Source of the DNA: Globodera rostochiensis
Lineage: Eukaryota > Nematoda > Chromadorea > Rhabditida > Heteroderidae
Reading direction: 5' to 3'
Assembly (NCBI GenBank): GCA_018350325.1
Contig: JAEVLN010000017.1
Span: 2,056,800-2,120,799, forward strand
Length of the DNA: 64,000 nucleotides
Shown here: piece by piece, positions 8,291 to 19,339 of the stretch
Position numbering within the stretch: the first letter of the stretch is position 1
How the letters are laid out: every line of letters starts with the position of its first letter
Made by a program: the position numbers and the translations under genes
Notes under the pieces: model-generated
The model's database searches: none
Told to the model about the DNA's origin: nothing
The model's input: the letters and a program-made list of their open reading frames with translations, nothing else

Positions 8291-8531
8291 TACAAATTTT
8301 AGATTCAAAAGAGTGATACTCAAATTTTTCAAATTTCGAAAAAGCATAAGGGGGGGACCTTTTTGGTCAACATTTTTGAAAAGGGTTTTTATTCTTAAAT
8401 AGAATATGTTATTTAATGCACTGACTACGAATTCGTCAATAAAATTAAAAATGAGAATTTGGTTTTTGAATGGGTTGAAATTTTTGAAAATTACGGAAAA
8501 AACGACTTCTAAGTAACTCCAAAGCCGGATT

Positions 8532-8605
8532 GGCTTAGGCCTAAGCCTAACGAACCCCAACCTAGGGTGGCTTAGGCCTAAGCCTAACTAACCCCAAGCT
8601 AGAGC
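8532..8605. repeat. 37-bp direct repeat containing TTAGGC/GCCTAA
   Basis: Two adjacent 37-bp copies (8532-8568, 8569-8605), each beginning GGCTTAGGCCTAAGCCTAAC. TTAGGC is the nematode telomere repeat, but here it occurs only as an inverted TTAGGCCTAA plus one further GCCTAA per copy, so this is not a telomere tract. Confidence 0.85.
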
Positions 8606-9364
8606 GGCTTACAAATAAACCAGATCAATCCCCATTTGATTATTGAAGGCTTAGCGGAATTTCGGGCAATTACCGAATGAACACTTGAATTTATTTATTG
8701 CAACAAGTGGTCAAATTTGCATTTGTATTAATTAGTCCTTGTTTTTAAACAGAATAATTATAAATTCGCTGTTTTTTTTTTGTCCGGTAAATAAAGTAAA
8801 AAGTAATTTGTAGTTTTTGTTATGCAAATCAATAAAGTAATTTAATGTATCAACAAGCTTAAGGATCTCATATGTAATCATTGAACGGAGTTTGCACACC
8901 TTTAATTATAATATGATAATTGTTGAACTGTCTTTTTTGTCACACGTTAATTAGAATGAATTTCTGTTGAATAAGTGTGTTTGACAGAATTTTTAAGGTT
9001 CTTAGTTCTAAAATTAATTTTGTTAAATTTTGCATCAACGCAGGATATTTATGAAATCTGCTGGGTTTTCTTCATTATCATAAATATTTTAATTTTTTTC
9101 ATTTTTTAATTTTGTTTAAATTTAAATAATAAATTCGTCAATGAAAAAAGTGTTTAATTTCATGATTATTCCATTTGAAGACTTCATAAGATTGTGTAAT
9201 AAATAAATATTTTTGGGTTTATTATTATATTTTTGATTACATAAAAAAATATTTGTACATAATCTTTATTCTTAAATCGAACAAATTTATTTATATTTTA
9301 ATTACGATATTTATTTATTTATTTCATCAAATAAATTTGTTCGGTTTTTAATCAAATTTTCGTA
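8606..9364. other. AT-rich stretch without recognisable gene
   Basis: Stops in all frames, many A/T runs. A short block near 9355-9395 (GTAGATGGG to TTCAAAGTTCCA) recurs at 25895-25925. Confidence 0.5.
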
Positions 9365-9500
9365 GATGGGTTTTTCAAAGTTCCAATTCGATCTCGACCG
9401 TTTGCAGCATGCCTTTGTTCATCAGCACCACGGATTAGAATCTGCTGGGACTGCTTCTACCGCTGTAGCAAATAAATTTTTACGCCTTTTCCGGCATTTT
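9365..9500 (-). pseudogene. Decayed coding-like island
   Basis: GC-richer island. One minus frame reads GVKIYLLQR, a stop, then KQSQQILIRGADEQRHAA and GRDRIGTLKNPSTK before TGA. Another frame reads SVVLMNKGMLQTVEIELEL. A paralogous piece (TTTGCTAYAGCGGTAGAA core) lies at 26598-26660. KIYLLQ and SVVLMNKG faintly recall the caspase strands before QACxG and SHG, but neither catalytic motif is present, so I leave the family open. Confidence 0.25.
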
Positions 9501-11006
9501 AATGCTGCATAAAGTGCACATTTTATAGAAATGCACTGCATCTTCATTTATCACTTTAATTTGAAAATATTAATTTATTGTTAAATAAATAAAAAATTAA
9601 TAACTACCCTTTTTGATAACACGGACAAATTTTGCTTTTAGTTTTTTGAACTATTGTTAATTAATTTCTTAGGGTGTTGATGCATTTTTCGGCCTTTATT
9701 GTTAGATCAGTATGATACACACTGTGCATTTATCGTTTAATAATAAGTCTTGTTTTTGGTGGCACTCTCATGCATAATTGATAAAATAACATTATTTTAA
9801 AAATTCGTTTGTTTAATTTTAACTAATGGAAATTTATTTATTTTTATGATTTTCGCATTGAATAAATGCATACCATATGCAAAAGACTCATAAAAGCCAT
9901 TTCTTTTTTAAAATTTTATCAGCTGTAGGCGCCGCGTTAAACGTGCCTCGGCCACCTTAATCTCCTTTTTAAAATTATAAATTTAGGTTAGAAGGCTTTA
10001 AATTGAGTAATTTGAAATGTTTGGTTTATGTATGATTTATTAATCTCTGATGTATTTTTATTTTAGAAATTTAATTTTTGAGTTTGATGTATTAAGGATA
10101 AAACTTTTTAATATTAAACATGCTTATAATTTTTTTTTTTTATTCTTATTATTATTTTATTTGAATATGTAAAATATTTTAAAATTAAGAGTGCCTACCA
10201 AGAAACTAGATTTCAACCTTTTGAATTGTTGTTCTTCTGGTTGTAGACGTTTTAATTTTATTAAATATTTGTTTACTATGTTAGCATAAATTGGTGGACA
10301 TTACCGTATTAGAAGATTGCTTCACTATTTTTATTGTTACACAAATATTTTGGGCCTTTTTGATTAAACTATTTTTGTGAGTTATGCAAATTTCAGGATC
10401 AATATTCAATTCCAGCTGTAAATTTGTTTTATTACTCAGAAAGATAAAATAAATATTTCTCTTTAAATTAAAGGCCAGATTTTTGAAGAAATTTTGCTGT
10501 ACATATTATCTTTATTAATATTTAATAAATTTATCTATTAACGAAATTTAAAAACTTGGTAAATATTTTGAATTATACTCAAATTTAGCATTGGTTTACT
10601 CGATTGTGTTATTGGTTTACTCGATTGTGTTTTTCTTTATTTAATACACACCAAACATATTATTAATCAAACATTTTTTATATTATACTGATACTGCACA
10701 TTTCATTCTCAAACATTTATTAGTACAAACTCTGTTTAAAAATTTTTAAATGTTTTTGATAGCATATTTGTGATTTTGAATAAAATTATTTAATATTTGT
10801 CTTATTTCGCTATAATTTCATTGGAGAATTATAATTATATTTTAAAAATTATATTATAACTCTTTATAAATTTATAAATATACCCATATAATACACAAAT
10901 AAAAATATTTTTGCAAATTTTGAAATTGATTTGCATACAATATTCGTATAGCTCTTTATAAATAAAGCATATTCGTTCAATTTCTTTTTTTTTGTTATAA
11001 TTGCTG
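9501..11006. repeat. AT-rich mosaic with a copy shared with 42.6 kb
   Basis: The block 9865-10060 (AAAAGACTCATAAAAGCCAT, GGCGCCGCGTTAAA, GTGCCTCGGCC, then TTTAAATTGAGTAATTTGAAATG) is repeated at about 42632-42815 in the same orientation with scattered substitutions and indels. The rest is AT-rich without recognisable gene. Confidence 0.7.
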
Positions 11007-11192
11007 TCATATGCTAAATATTACATCTTTAAATAACGTTTTGGTGCATTTGCAAACAATAAAAAATTGATTCCATTTTACTTTTTTAATCGTTGGAATC
11101 CCACAGTTTTTTTTGTCCTCTGCGTTCATCCATTGCAAGAATTGTTTTGCAAGAAGAGGGACCTTTTCGTGAATTGGGGCAACATGTGCCAA
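11007..11192 (-). other. Coding-like island, unrecognised
   Basis: Minus frame open from 11204 (YWCWLAHVAPIHEKVPLLAK, QFLQWMNAEDKKN, GIPTIKKVKW) to a TAA at 11007. There is no ATG start, so an exon rather than a whole gene. Balanced amino-acid use and a local GC rise set it apart from the flanks; the last third (FIVCKCTK onward) looks like read-through into AT-rich DNA. No family recognised. Confidence 0.35.
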
Positions 11193-11693
11193 CCAACACC
11201 AATATTAAATTAATCATATTTTTAATTGACGGATATATTTTAATTCAATTTTTCGAATAGCAACATTAACTGTTCAATCATAAGTTGGTAGTGCAGTGCG
11301 CGATTTCATAAATGACTCTTACTTTTTCGCTTGTCACATTACTATTTTACTACAAACGTTTGTTCGAAATCAAAATTTTTTATTCATCATATTAATAAAT
11401 TTATAATTTTAAAGGTTTTTTTTCTTATAAATTTTTTCTTAAATTTTTTATTGGCTTTATAAAATCTTTAGCACAATGCTCAGAAATTCATTATTTAAAG
11501 CTCTTTAATATAAACTTATTGTATAATTTTGTTCTATTTTTGAAACAATTTAAGCAATAAAATTGCATTTTCTAATTATCATTACTACCATGTTTTAAGA
11601 TTTATTTTAATTTAGGTTATCTTAATTATGGAGGCATTATTATCAAAATATTATTGTGTTTATCACTTTATATAATCAAATACAATTATTGTT
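11193..11693. other. AT-rich stretch
   Basis: Contains a weak copy of the recurrent motif TTTTTAATAGCAWCATTAAYTGTTCAA (11262-11280) also present at 14.24, 17.49, 21.99 and 23.22 kb. No gene seen. Confidence 0.4.
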
Positions 11694-11696
11694 TGT

Positions 11697-11819
11697 AAGG
11701 CGATCTCGCTTGCTTCAAGAGAAGCCAATGAACCTGTTGGTGTCGTTTTGACTTTTCGTGTCAACCAACGGATTAATATGCTTACCATCGTGTCGAATGT
11801 TTGGAGTCTGGGACAAATT
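11697..11819 (+). other. Coding-like island, possibly from an N-acetyltransferase-type fold
   Basis: Open plus frame beginning KAISLASREANEPVGVVLTF and continuing NMLTIVSNVWSLGQI. It stays open beyond 11819 only through hydrophobic AT-rich codons. The pattern of small/charged residues then pVGVvltF resembles the beta-strand pair preceding the acetyl-CoA loop of GNAT enzymes, but the loop motif itself is absent, so this is a weak suggestion. No ATG; exon or pseudo-exon. Confidence 0.3.
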
Positions 11820-11958
11820 GTTGTGGTTTTATTAATTATTTTAATAATATTTTATTTAATTTTTTTAACATTCTCATATTTTTGTTTGGGATATAAAAAA
11901 TTATAAAATATTAAATTATGTAACTTATAGTATAAAAACGCACACTTATTTTTAAATT

Positions 11959-12153
11959 CTAAAGTGTTTCGACCAAATGTTCGAATCTCTGCCCCCACAA
12001 CAGAGTGGGTTTTTTGAACATTAGACATTTGAGTACGCAGCTCCCTGGTGCACATATGTGTTCAAAAAGCCCCGATCGTAAATTTGGAGTAAAAGCAACA
12101 AAAAAAACATTGTCTTCGTCTGTGGCGAAATGTAGTTTTTCCTCCAGGGCCAT
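11959..12153 (-). CDS. Short hypothetical ORF of 64 codons
   Basis: ATG at 12153 to TAG; begins MALEEKLHFATDEDNVFFVA and continues TPNLRSGLFEHICAPGSC. It has normal amino-acid composition and better GC than the flanks. A second, overlapping frame (from 12055, MCTRELRTQMSNVQKTHSVV) is also coding-like in its first half, which suggests a frameshift or an unrecognised splice. No family recognised and no promoter or splice evidence is decisive. Confidence 0.3.
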   Translation of the reverse strand: MALEEKLHFATDEDNVFFVAFTPNLRSGLFEHICAPGSCVLKCLMFKKPTLLWGQRFEHLVETL

Positions 12154-12395
12154 TAAGTATAAACTATATTAAAATATTCTTACATTTGGTATTCACAATT
12201 TAATTTTTGTTCAATAATCATTATTATCGACAAGATTTTTACAAAATGTTAGCAAAATTGATTTGGATGAGATAATTAAAGAATATGAATTATATGAATG
12301 CCCATTCCAATTGGGGCTGTCATTATTACTTTCAATAAATTTTTATTTAGTTAATAATATTGTAAAAATTTGAAAATTTTGAGAGAATCTTTAAC

Positions 12396-12590
12396 TCAAA
12401 AATTGTTGACAAATTTTTTCTGTTTAAATTTTAAATTAATTGGAATTTGAAATAAATGTTCATAAATGTTCCTAAACTCAGAGGTTATTTTGCCCAAATA
12501 AAATGGAAAAGTTTTGGATTTTATTTTTGGTTTTATTCTTTCTAAAAACTGAATCACATCACTCACTGAAAAGTGTTTTGTTATGTTCAC
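12396..12590 (-). CDS. Short hypothetical ORF of 64 codons
   Basis: ATG at 12590; begins MNITKHFSVSDVIQFLERIK and continues SKTFPFYLGKITSEFRNIYEH before an AT-rich tail. It looks like a helical peptide of about 50 residues. No homologue recognised. It could be the remnant of an exon; chance is possible in DNA of this composition. Confidence 0.25.
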   Translation of the reverse strand: MNITKHFSVSDVIQFLERIKPKIKSKTFPFYLGKITSEFRNIYEHLFQIPINLKFKQKKFVNNF

Positions 12591-12905
12591 AATTGTTCAC
12601 GCAAGCATCCCGGTGATCATTCCAACAAAGCAACCCGCAAAAAACTTGACACTGATCGAATCCGTAAATCCAAATTCGCGATCAGATCAATCCACAAAAA
12701 GTTGATTATGACTGAACAGCCCAGACAAAAAAACCTCCTTCCACTTTTTTTAAGCGAATCAAAAAAGATTGAACCTAATCAGACTTGATCAAGCCCAAAT
12801 CAAATAGCATATTTCGAACAACCGAATCCAAAAATTGATTGATCAAAAAGAAGGCTAAACTCCTTGCCACTGATCGGACCTCAAATCCCGGGTGGTCGGA
12901 TCTGG
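12591..12905. other. GATC-rich island
   Basis: GC-richer block with many TGATC/GATCA words (CTGATCGAATCC, CAGATCAATCC, TTGATTGATCAA, ACTGATCGGACC), each often pairing with another as a small inverted repeat. An open plus frame of 71 codons crosses it (12573-12788), but its lysine/arginine-rich reading may be accidental. Looks like a decayed inverted-repeat element rather than a gene. Confidence 0.35.
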
Positions 12906-12912
12906 TCAATTC

Positions 12913-13176
12913 GAATTAGAGCATCTTCATAAAAGCAAATTCCTTTGCTAGTGTTATGTAAATTAGATAAAATTATTTTTATAGGCATCTGAGATTTCCG
13001 TGATTATTTCAGTGACTTTTTTTTAATTTTAAGATTTTCGGGAAAAGGTTGCATTTTTCTTAAGAAATGTTACGAAATTGCTAAAATAGGGACTAAAAAC
13101 GCAAAAATAGCGAAATAGGGATTTAGGCTAAAAAAACCAAATAGGGATTTATAGGACTAAAAAGTTGCTCTAATTC
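12913..13176. mobile_element. Small inverted-repeat element (MITE-like), about 260 bp
   Basis: Ends are GAATTAGAGCA (12913-12923) and TGCTCTAATTC (13166-13176), perfect inverted 11-mers, each followed inward by WCTT-type sequence. Internal repeats of AATAGGGATTT. No coding capacity. The target duplication could be TA within the inverted TTAGAGC ends, but this is not certain. Confidence 0.5.
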
Positions 13177-13804
13177 AAATCTTATTGCTTATTTATTTCT
13201 CATTACTATTTCTTAAATATAAAAGATGGTATAGATTTATAGAACAACAATCATTATTTTTCGTTAATAAACATATTTTTCCCATGTAGAGGTAAAAAAT
13301 ATTTGATTAAAAAAATTTGTCCTTTTTGTTTTTTTCCTGTTTTTAAATTTAAAATTATTGTTGTGTTCCTTTTTAGGTCGGGCATCATTCTCTTAGTAAA
13401 TATTTGTTTTTATCTATTACACAGCCATTTTTATAATAAATAATTTAAAATTAAACAAATTACCTAATTGATAAAATTACCACGTTGTTCAAGCGCCGCA
13501 AGCTTTGTTTATAAATTTATATTATAAGAACATAGCAGATATTGTTTTATATTGCAATTTTGTGTATTTTAAGTAATATTATTAAAGATAAAATTTAATA
13601 TGTATAGTATTTTTTTATTTACATTATTTTATCATTTATTTTTATATTTTACAACATTTAAATTAAATAGTTGAATAATAAATTTTAATGACTGGCGGGG
13701 ATGACATCTGAAGAGCAGGTTTCAGAGGGCAAAATAAAAAACACTTCATAAAATTCCAAAGAAAATGTTAAATATAATTTTCATTTTTAGTTTGTTTTTT
13801 ATAG
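13177..13804. other. AT-rich stretch without recognisable gene
   Basis: Frequent stops, poly-A/T runs. Nothing supported. Confidence 0.45.
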
Positions 13805-13902
13805 GCTTCTCGCGCAACTATTGTTGTCCGAGTGGTAGTTATTCATCATTCACATTGAAAGTTGCATGGGCAGAACGAACCAATTTACGCATTTTTTTGT
13901 AG
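13805..13902 (+). other. Coding-like island behind a splice acceptor
   Basis: A TTTTTTATAG acceptor-like site at 13795-13804 opens a frame reading FSRNYCCPSGSYSSFTLKVA and WAERTNLRIFL to TAG at 13900-13902. Cysteine pair, normal composition. Plausible last exon of a small, otherwise unseen gene. No family recognised. Confidence 0.35.
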
Positions 13903-14171
13903 ATAATTTTTATTTACTTTAATCCATTTCTTTATCTTAAAAAAATTATTTATTTATTTACTTATCCTTGATTAATAGCTTATTCCAGTTTGCATTTTAA
14001 GACTTAATTTTAATTTTTCAAATAGCAGAATCTGTTATTATTTTCTTATTCAAGAATAAAAACATTTTAATAAAATGCACCCAAAGTGTTGAGCTATACA
14101 AAAAGCGATCGTTTTTTTAGTCATTCTTTACTTACCACTTATAGAAGTTTCCTTTGTTCAAATAAGCAGAT

Positions 14172-14447
14172 TAAACAATTCAGAATTTCTAATCTAATTA
14201 TTTGTAATAACGTTGAAAATGACGTCTCATTCTTTTTAATAGCATCATCAATTGTTCAAAAATAACTTCTAAGAAGTTTATCACATCTACGTAATGATTT
14301 TTAACTTACATTTATTTAGGCGATCTATATGCATCAATTATTCGTGTTTCGGGTATTAATTGGATATTCGAAAAAATAAAAATGTTAGCATCTTAGTGAT
14401 AAATTAAATTTGCAAATGAATTTTATTTTTAATATTTCATTTTCAAC
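14172..14447. repeat. Dispersed repeat A, copy 1
   Basis: Runs from TTAAACAATTCAGAATTT to GTGATAAATTAAATTTGCAA and matches 17437-17695 in order and orientation with scattered changes. Contains GTTGAAAATGACGTCTCATT and AATAGCATCATCAATTGTTC, whose weaker relatives occur at 21950-22010 and 23180-23230. No open frame. Confidence 0.8.
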
Positions 14448-14822
14448 TTTTTTTTATAGTTGACAAAAATAACCTTATTATTGTTTTAATTAATAGAATA
14501 TTTGTTTATTTTAATCATGTATTTCTTCTTTATAATTTTAGATTTTTTAATAGCACTTGAATGTTTCATTAACATTATCAGCATTTATCCATTAAAATTA
14601 ATAATTTAGATACTCCACTATTACCGTTTAAACTTAACAAAATTTTTAAAGCTAGTGGTTCATTCTTATTTTTAAAAAATTCTCCTCCTTCTTTTTCTCA
14701 TTTTTATGATGCTAAAATGCTGGAGTTTAGCCAGCTTTGAGCTGAGATATGATTTTTTAAAGTCCCTGCGCGGAGGTTTTTTAAGAAAACATTCAAAAAT
14801 TTAAATTGCATTTTTCGACCCT

Positions 14823-14951
14823 TCACTGTGTGCGGGGAAAAAGCCGAAAATTTACAAGAGTAAATCGAGGGTGCTCTACACGATAGGCATGGTTTAGAAG
14901 TGATCTGAGTGGTGACAGTAAGGGATGTTCCCCTCGTGAGAGTACTTCAGT
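14823..14951 (-). other. Coding-like island, unrecognised
   Basis: Minus frame open for 42 codons to a TGA: TEVLSRGEHPLLSPLRSLLN, then HAYRVEHPRFTLVNFRLFPR TQ. GC-richer than the flanks, no ATG. The plus strand of the same block (GAGGGTGCTCTACACGATAG) could equally be a noncoding repeat, so coding is only suggested. Confidence 0.25.
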
Positions 14952-14959
14952 GTTTGTCT

Positions 14960-16070
14960 CCTTCTTACTCTTTGATGAGTCTTTATTTTCCACTTTTTTC
15001 ATTAATTTTTTAAAACTATTTAATTTTTTTTGTATTTTTTTAATAAATTTATTTATTTGTTGTTTTTTTTTTTTTAATTTAGTTCACATTTTTAAATTGT
15101 AATATTAAATTTTAAATGTTTGTTCGAAAACATTGTCATTCGATATATCTAAAATTAAAAAAAGTGTACTGCCCACACTTGACCTACTTTCGATTAAAAT
15201 TAGAAAGTTTTTTGTCTTATTTACATAATTCGGTTTCAGCTAAACTTATAAATTTAAAATATATATTTAATATTTTAAATCAATATATATGTAATTACAC
15301 TTGATATTGCCTTAACTTTTTACATACGCCATATTTACAAATATCTTTTTGATAACAATTTTGTTTTACTCGTCTGGAACATGTGTGATGTTCTTGCTTT
15401 GGCTGACATTTGGAAGTACGACGGATTCATGTTTAACGGTTGAATATTTCTCCTTAAATATATTTTAATTAACAGAATAATTTTTTTAGAGAACTGAAAC
15501 ATTATAAAACAATTAGTACTCATCTGCGAATATATTACCGTGTGTTGTTTCCTTTCTTATTTAATTACGATTTTTCTTCAAAGTTAAATTATACATTATT
15601 AGCTAAATTGAAATAATGTATTTCTTTTTATTATATTTATATTCTATTATATGCATTTCGTAAATGGTGTTTTTTGTAATAGTCAAAGGTTAAAAAAATT
15701 GTTATTCTTTCTGAATGCCTTCAACTATTTAATCTTACATCTGCTATTCAATATTTTTCAATATCTAAAATATTTGTTTAAAACCTGTAACTATTATTAA
15801 AAAAAGTTACGCATTTTATTGTGGGTAATTTTCCTTATTTAATATTTTTAATTTGAATGTAAAATGATTTTATTTATTTACTTTTAATTAATTTCATTGA
15901 CTTAAAATCTTACTTTAATTGATAATTTCATTTAAATATATTTATTTTTGATTAAAAACTTTTTTTTATTAATTTCATTAAGGTTAAAAGTACTTCTCTT
16001 TTTTTCTTTCGTATTACTGTTTAATTATTTAAATAATTCAAGTAAACATTTATTTTACGAGTCGATGGAG
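14960..16070. repeat. AT-rich stretch; part repeated at 53.8 kb
   Basis: 15120-15440 shares blocks with 53860-54065 (AAGTGTATTGCCC with CTTGACC, GCTAAACTTATAAATTTAAA, AACAATTTTGTTTTACTCGT). Short frames here (15116-15304, 15335-15523) are AT-rich and not convincing. Confidence 0.6.
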
Positions 16071-16075
16071 GACAA

Positions 16076-16243
16076 TTAATGTCCGACCGCGAACAAAGAT
16101 TTCTTATCATGAAAGACAAATTTGGGTGAACGATAAGTGAACGCCCCACTTCAAAAGGGCATAAATGATACACCAATTGCTTTGTCTCGAGAGCTAAGAT
16201 TGGTTAAATAGGTCCAAAGTTGCGGCAATGCGTTTAAACCGGT
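16076..16243 (-). pseudogene. Decayed coding-like frame with one stop
   Basis: Minus frame of 55 codons interrupted by one TGA (16153-16151): TGLNALPQLWTYLTNLSSRD, KAIGVSFMPF, stop, SGAFTYRSPKFVFHDKKSLF AVGH, TAA. Composition is protein-like. It directly abuts the G-run repeat at 16268. Family not recognised. Confidence 0.3.
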
Positions 16244-16267
16244 TTTGAACTACTTAACTTGGCCCCA

Positions 16268-16466
16268 TCAAGGGGAGGGGGCTAAGGGGGGGGGGTCAAA
16301 GGAGGGTTCTATTAGAGAGGGGGTGGGTCTATTTGAGAGGGTCTATTAGAGGGTGGGGTGGGTCTATTTGGGGGGGGTCTAATAGAGGGGGGGGTGGGTC
16401 TATTTGGGGGGGGGGGTCTAATAGAGGGGGGGGGGGGTCTATTTGGGGGGGGGTCTAATAGAGGAA
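16268..16466. repeat. G-run repeat with GGTCTATTTG / GGTCTAATAGAG units
   Basis: About 200 bp alternating GGGTCTATTTGGGGG and GGGTCTAATAGAGGGG with uninterrupted G runs up to 12, ending in GAGGAAATACGGTA. The same family appears at 54590-54635 and 55178-55221, the latter also followed (across a transposon insertion) by AGGAAAAATACGGTA. The four-or-more G runs make G-quadruplex formation plausible. The proline-rich minus-strand frame is a by-product. Confidence 0.9.
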
Positions 16467-17436
16467 ATACGGTATATCTTTCAAATATAAATCTATACAT
16501 ACAAAAATGTAGAATTCATTAAGTTATAAGCATTCTTTATATTGATTTTTGGCACCCTCATTGAATATATTTTTCTTGTGATTAAGGCTTCTATACGAAG
16601 CATGGAATCATTGGGGAAAACGGCCTTTGTACTCTCGCGTAAAAGTTTTAGAATAGTTCAATTTGATGTTACGTACTCACATAGCAATTCGCCGCTAAAA
16701 TTTAAAAGTCACTAATATTAGTATAAGAATGTTTAAAAAATAGAAATAAAATATTTTTGCAACTGCTCTTTTGGCGGCACCTGTTCACTTTTTGTTTGAT
16801 TTATTTATATTATTAGATTAAATTACCTCTAATGATCTTTAAATATCAATTCCTTTAATAAGAATTGTTTTAATCATTTTAAGATTTGTAAGTATTTGTT
16901 AACCATTTTTAAGATGTTTATTTTTTATGTGATAAACCAAATTAAATGAACAATATTTTAATAATATCTTAATTTCCCATTTTATTTTTGGCTTAATTAG
17001 CATTTCTAACAAATTAAGTATAAATTAAAGTTTTGATCGTTGTACTTAAATAGTTTTTTACAACCTAAAAATCTTGATTTGCTTAAAGTGCATTATTTAT
17101 GTTAATTATTATTTAATGCAATATAATTTAAAAAAATTGTTTAAAATAAATGTAGAAATAACCGATTTTTTCGTTTATTACGCGTATAATATTTATAAAT
17201 TGTTTTAGTTCTAAGAGTTAATCAATTCTTAATGAATAGTTAAATAAAGTTAAGAATTTTTTACGTATAGATCATTAAACACAAAAATCAATAACACAAA
17301 CACGTGTTATTTTTTATAATGATGATCTTTAAATATTTTTCTTCATTAATAAAAAAGTTTTGCATGGTCTGTACTCATGATCGTGCGGCGAGCTAGATGA
17401 ATTGAACATCGTAAAAAAATTAACTTAAAATAACAG
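16467..17436. other. AT-rich stretch without recognisable gene
   Basis: Nothing beyond A/T-rich sequence and stops in all frames. Confidence 0.45.
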
Positions 17437-17695
17437 TTTTAAACAATTCAGAATTTATTTGTAATAGCGTTGCAAATGACGTCTCAATATTTTTAATAGC
17501 ATCATTAATTGTTCAATAAATAACTATAAGAACTTTATCACATCTACGTACTTTTAACTTACATGTATTTATGCATACTTTATATGTATCAATTATTCGT
17601 GTTTCGGTTTTGAATTTGATATCCAAAAAAATAAAAATGTTAGCATCTTAGTGATAAATTAAATTTGCAAATGAATTAAATTTTTAATATTTTTT
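17437..17695. repeat. Dispersed repeat A, copy 2
   Basis: Same order as 14172-14447: AAACAATTCAGAATTTATTT, TGACGTCTCA, AATAGCATCATTAATTGTTC, TTTATCACATCTACGTA, ATCAATTATTCGTGTTTCGG, then AAAATGTTAGCATCTTAGTG. Differs from copy 1 by indels and point changes. Confidence 0.8.
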
Positions 17696-17930
17696 TTTTG
17701 TCATTTGGTGCATTTTGAATGTATGTATTATTTTATTTTTAGTTTTTGTGTGGACGATTGTTAATAAAAATGGATGTAATAATCATTTTCAAATTTTTTT
17801 ACAGTTGACAAAACCTTATTTAATGTTTTTATAATTAATACAATTTTTGTTTATTTTAATCATTTATTTTCTTCATTATAATTTTAGATTTTAATAGTAC
17901 TTGAACTTTTAAAAGTCCTAAGTAGTACGT

Positions 17931-18224
17931 TTAGGTATATTGTTTAAAAAAACAATTCATAGAAATAAATTTATAAACAATCATTTTTCCAAAATTAAAT
18001 TTTAATATTAAATTTTTTGTTTTTTTTCGTAATTTAATTAACTTTTTTACACTTATAAAAATTTTTAATCGGATTGCCCTTTGACGGATATTTGAAATAA
18101 TCGGCGGTCGCCGTCCGATGAACAGGTATGAATTCTGACTTTTTGGAATGTCTGCGATGCTTTTGCGTGAAATAGAAGTTGAAACGATTGGGCTTTGAGT
18201 CACAGCTGGATTCTTTGCGTGCAT
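17931..18224 (-). other. Open frame of 97 codons, first half coding-like
   Basis: ATG at 18224: MHAKNPAVTQSPIVSTSISR, KSIADIPKSQNSYLFIGRRP, IISNIRQRAIRLK, then AT-rich F/K/I codons. The first 50 codons are in a GC-richer island (18070-18224); the tail is probably accidental. No family recognised. Confidence 0.3.
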
Positions 18225-19339
18225 AATAGAATTTGTTAGAATCGGATGTCTTATTGACTTTAGAAATATAGAATATTTGAAATTTTATTGCGTGTAAAGT
18301 ATTCAGGCTTTTATTTAGCTGAATTGTGATAAATATGTTTAATATCGTAGAAATAACTTAGTTACTGTAAAAAAGGAAAGCTTTTTGGTTGTTGTAACAA
18401 TACGCGGCGGGAATTTGGATCCTTTTTGTCTTAAAAGTTATAATTACCGCTAAATAAATATAAACAATTTCTGCAGCAAGCTCACCGATTAGCATTTAAA
18501 ACCAACCCTTTTGGGGTTTCACAAAATGATTTGCACTACAATTTGACCGATGATATATAAATTGAGCATTTAATGCTTATATAACATGAGTCTTGATGTA
18601 GCGGCCTGTTGGCAATCTAAATATGGTTAAAGGTATTTTATTTTTAACATTTTAATTTTGATTTTTAAAAATTTATATGATTTGATCCAGTTTAAAATGC
18701 CTGTTATATAGGTTTAATTATAAGGGTCTTTAATTTTATTAAAGCTGAGGTGTTCTTCAAAAGTAACTTTGGTTAACTTCGTCAAAACCAGAATTTATAA
18801 CTTTAGTTAAGTTTGTCAGTTCGTGGTAGAATAGTAATGTTGTTACGAAGCGGTTGTGATTTGACAGTTTTGCTATATTTTATATCAATAGATAAATGTG
18901 ATTTAAAACATCGCTTTGACTAGATTTCAGGCCTGGGCCTGTAATATATTTATGAATTAAACGAACCAACAAAAACATTTCAAAGCCTGCAATACTAAAT
19001 GTTTTATCTTGGATTTTTAGATTTATGCGATTTGACGAAACAATTTTCAATGCAAAATGTGCTTTTTTGCTTGAGCTTTATAAATATTTTGACGACTAAG
19101 CCAAATTGAAATAACCCAGTAGCGATTTGATATATTAAAAAACAAATAGAACATTTTATATGATATTTAGAATTACTCGTTTTGCTTGGATCAAACATTT
19201 TTCGTTGAATTTAAATGTTTTTAGCTACAAATTTTTTTTTATTAAGTTGTTTTCATATATAGCCTAATTTGTTAGCTCTTTACACAAATAGATGTCTAGC
19301 CAAACCTGGGTCGATCTCACCAGCAGTTGAGTAATCAAA
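18225..19339. other. AT-rich stretch with one dispersed repeat
   Basis: 18497-18560 (CAACCCTTTTGGGGTTTCA, ATGATTTGCACTA, AATTTGACCGATGA) recurs at 54383-54436. Otherwise no gene supported; the 64-codon frame at 19004-19198 is cysteine/lysine/isoleucine-rich and unconvincing. Confidence 0.5.

Noticed and set aside
8093..8560. Open frame of 155 codons on the minus strand with RDGVG/GTELA repeats
   Set aside because: Spans the CCAACTCCGTCCC minisatellite and the repeated GCCTAAGC block; composition comes from the repeats.
8532..8605. Telomere or chromosome end
   Set aside because: Only a few TTAGGC/GCCTAA units, in mixed orientation, followed by ordinary sequence.
16312..16500. Proline-rich minus-strand frame (PPPNRPPPPSIR)
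   Set aside because: Product of the G-run repeat; not a gene.
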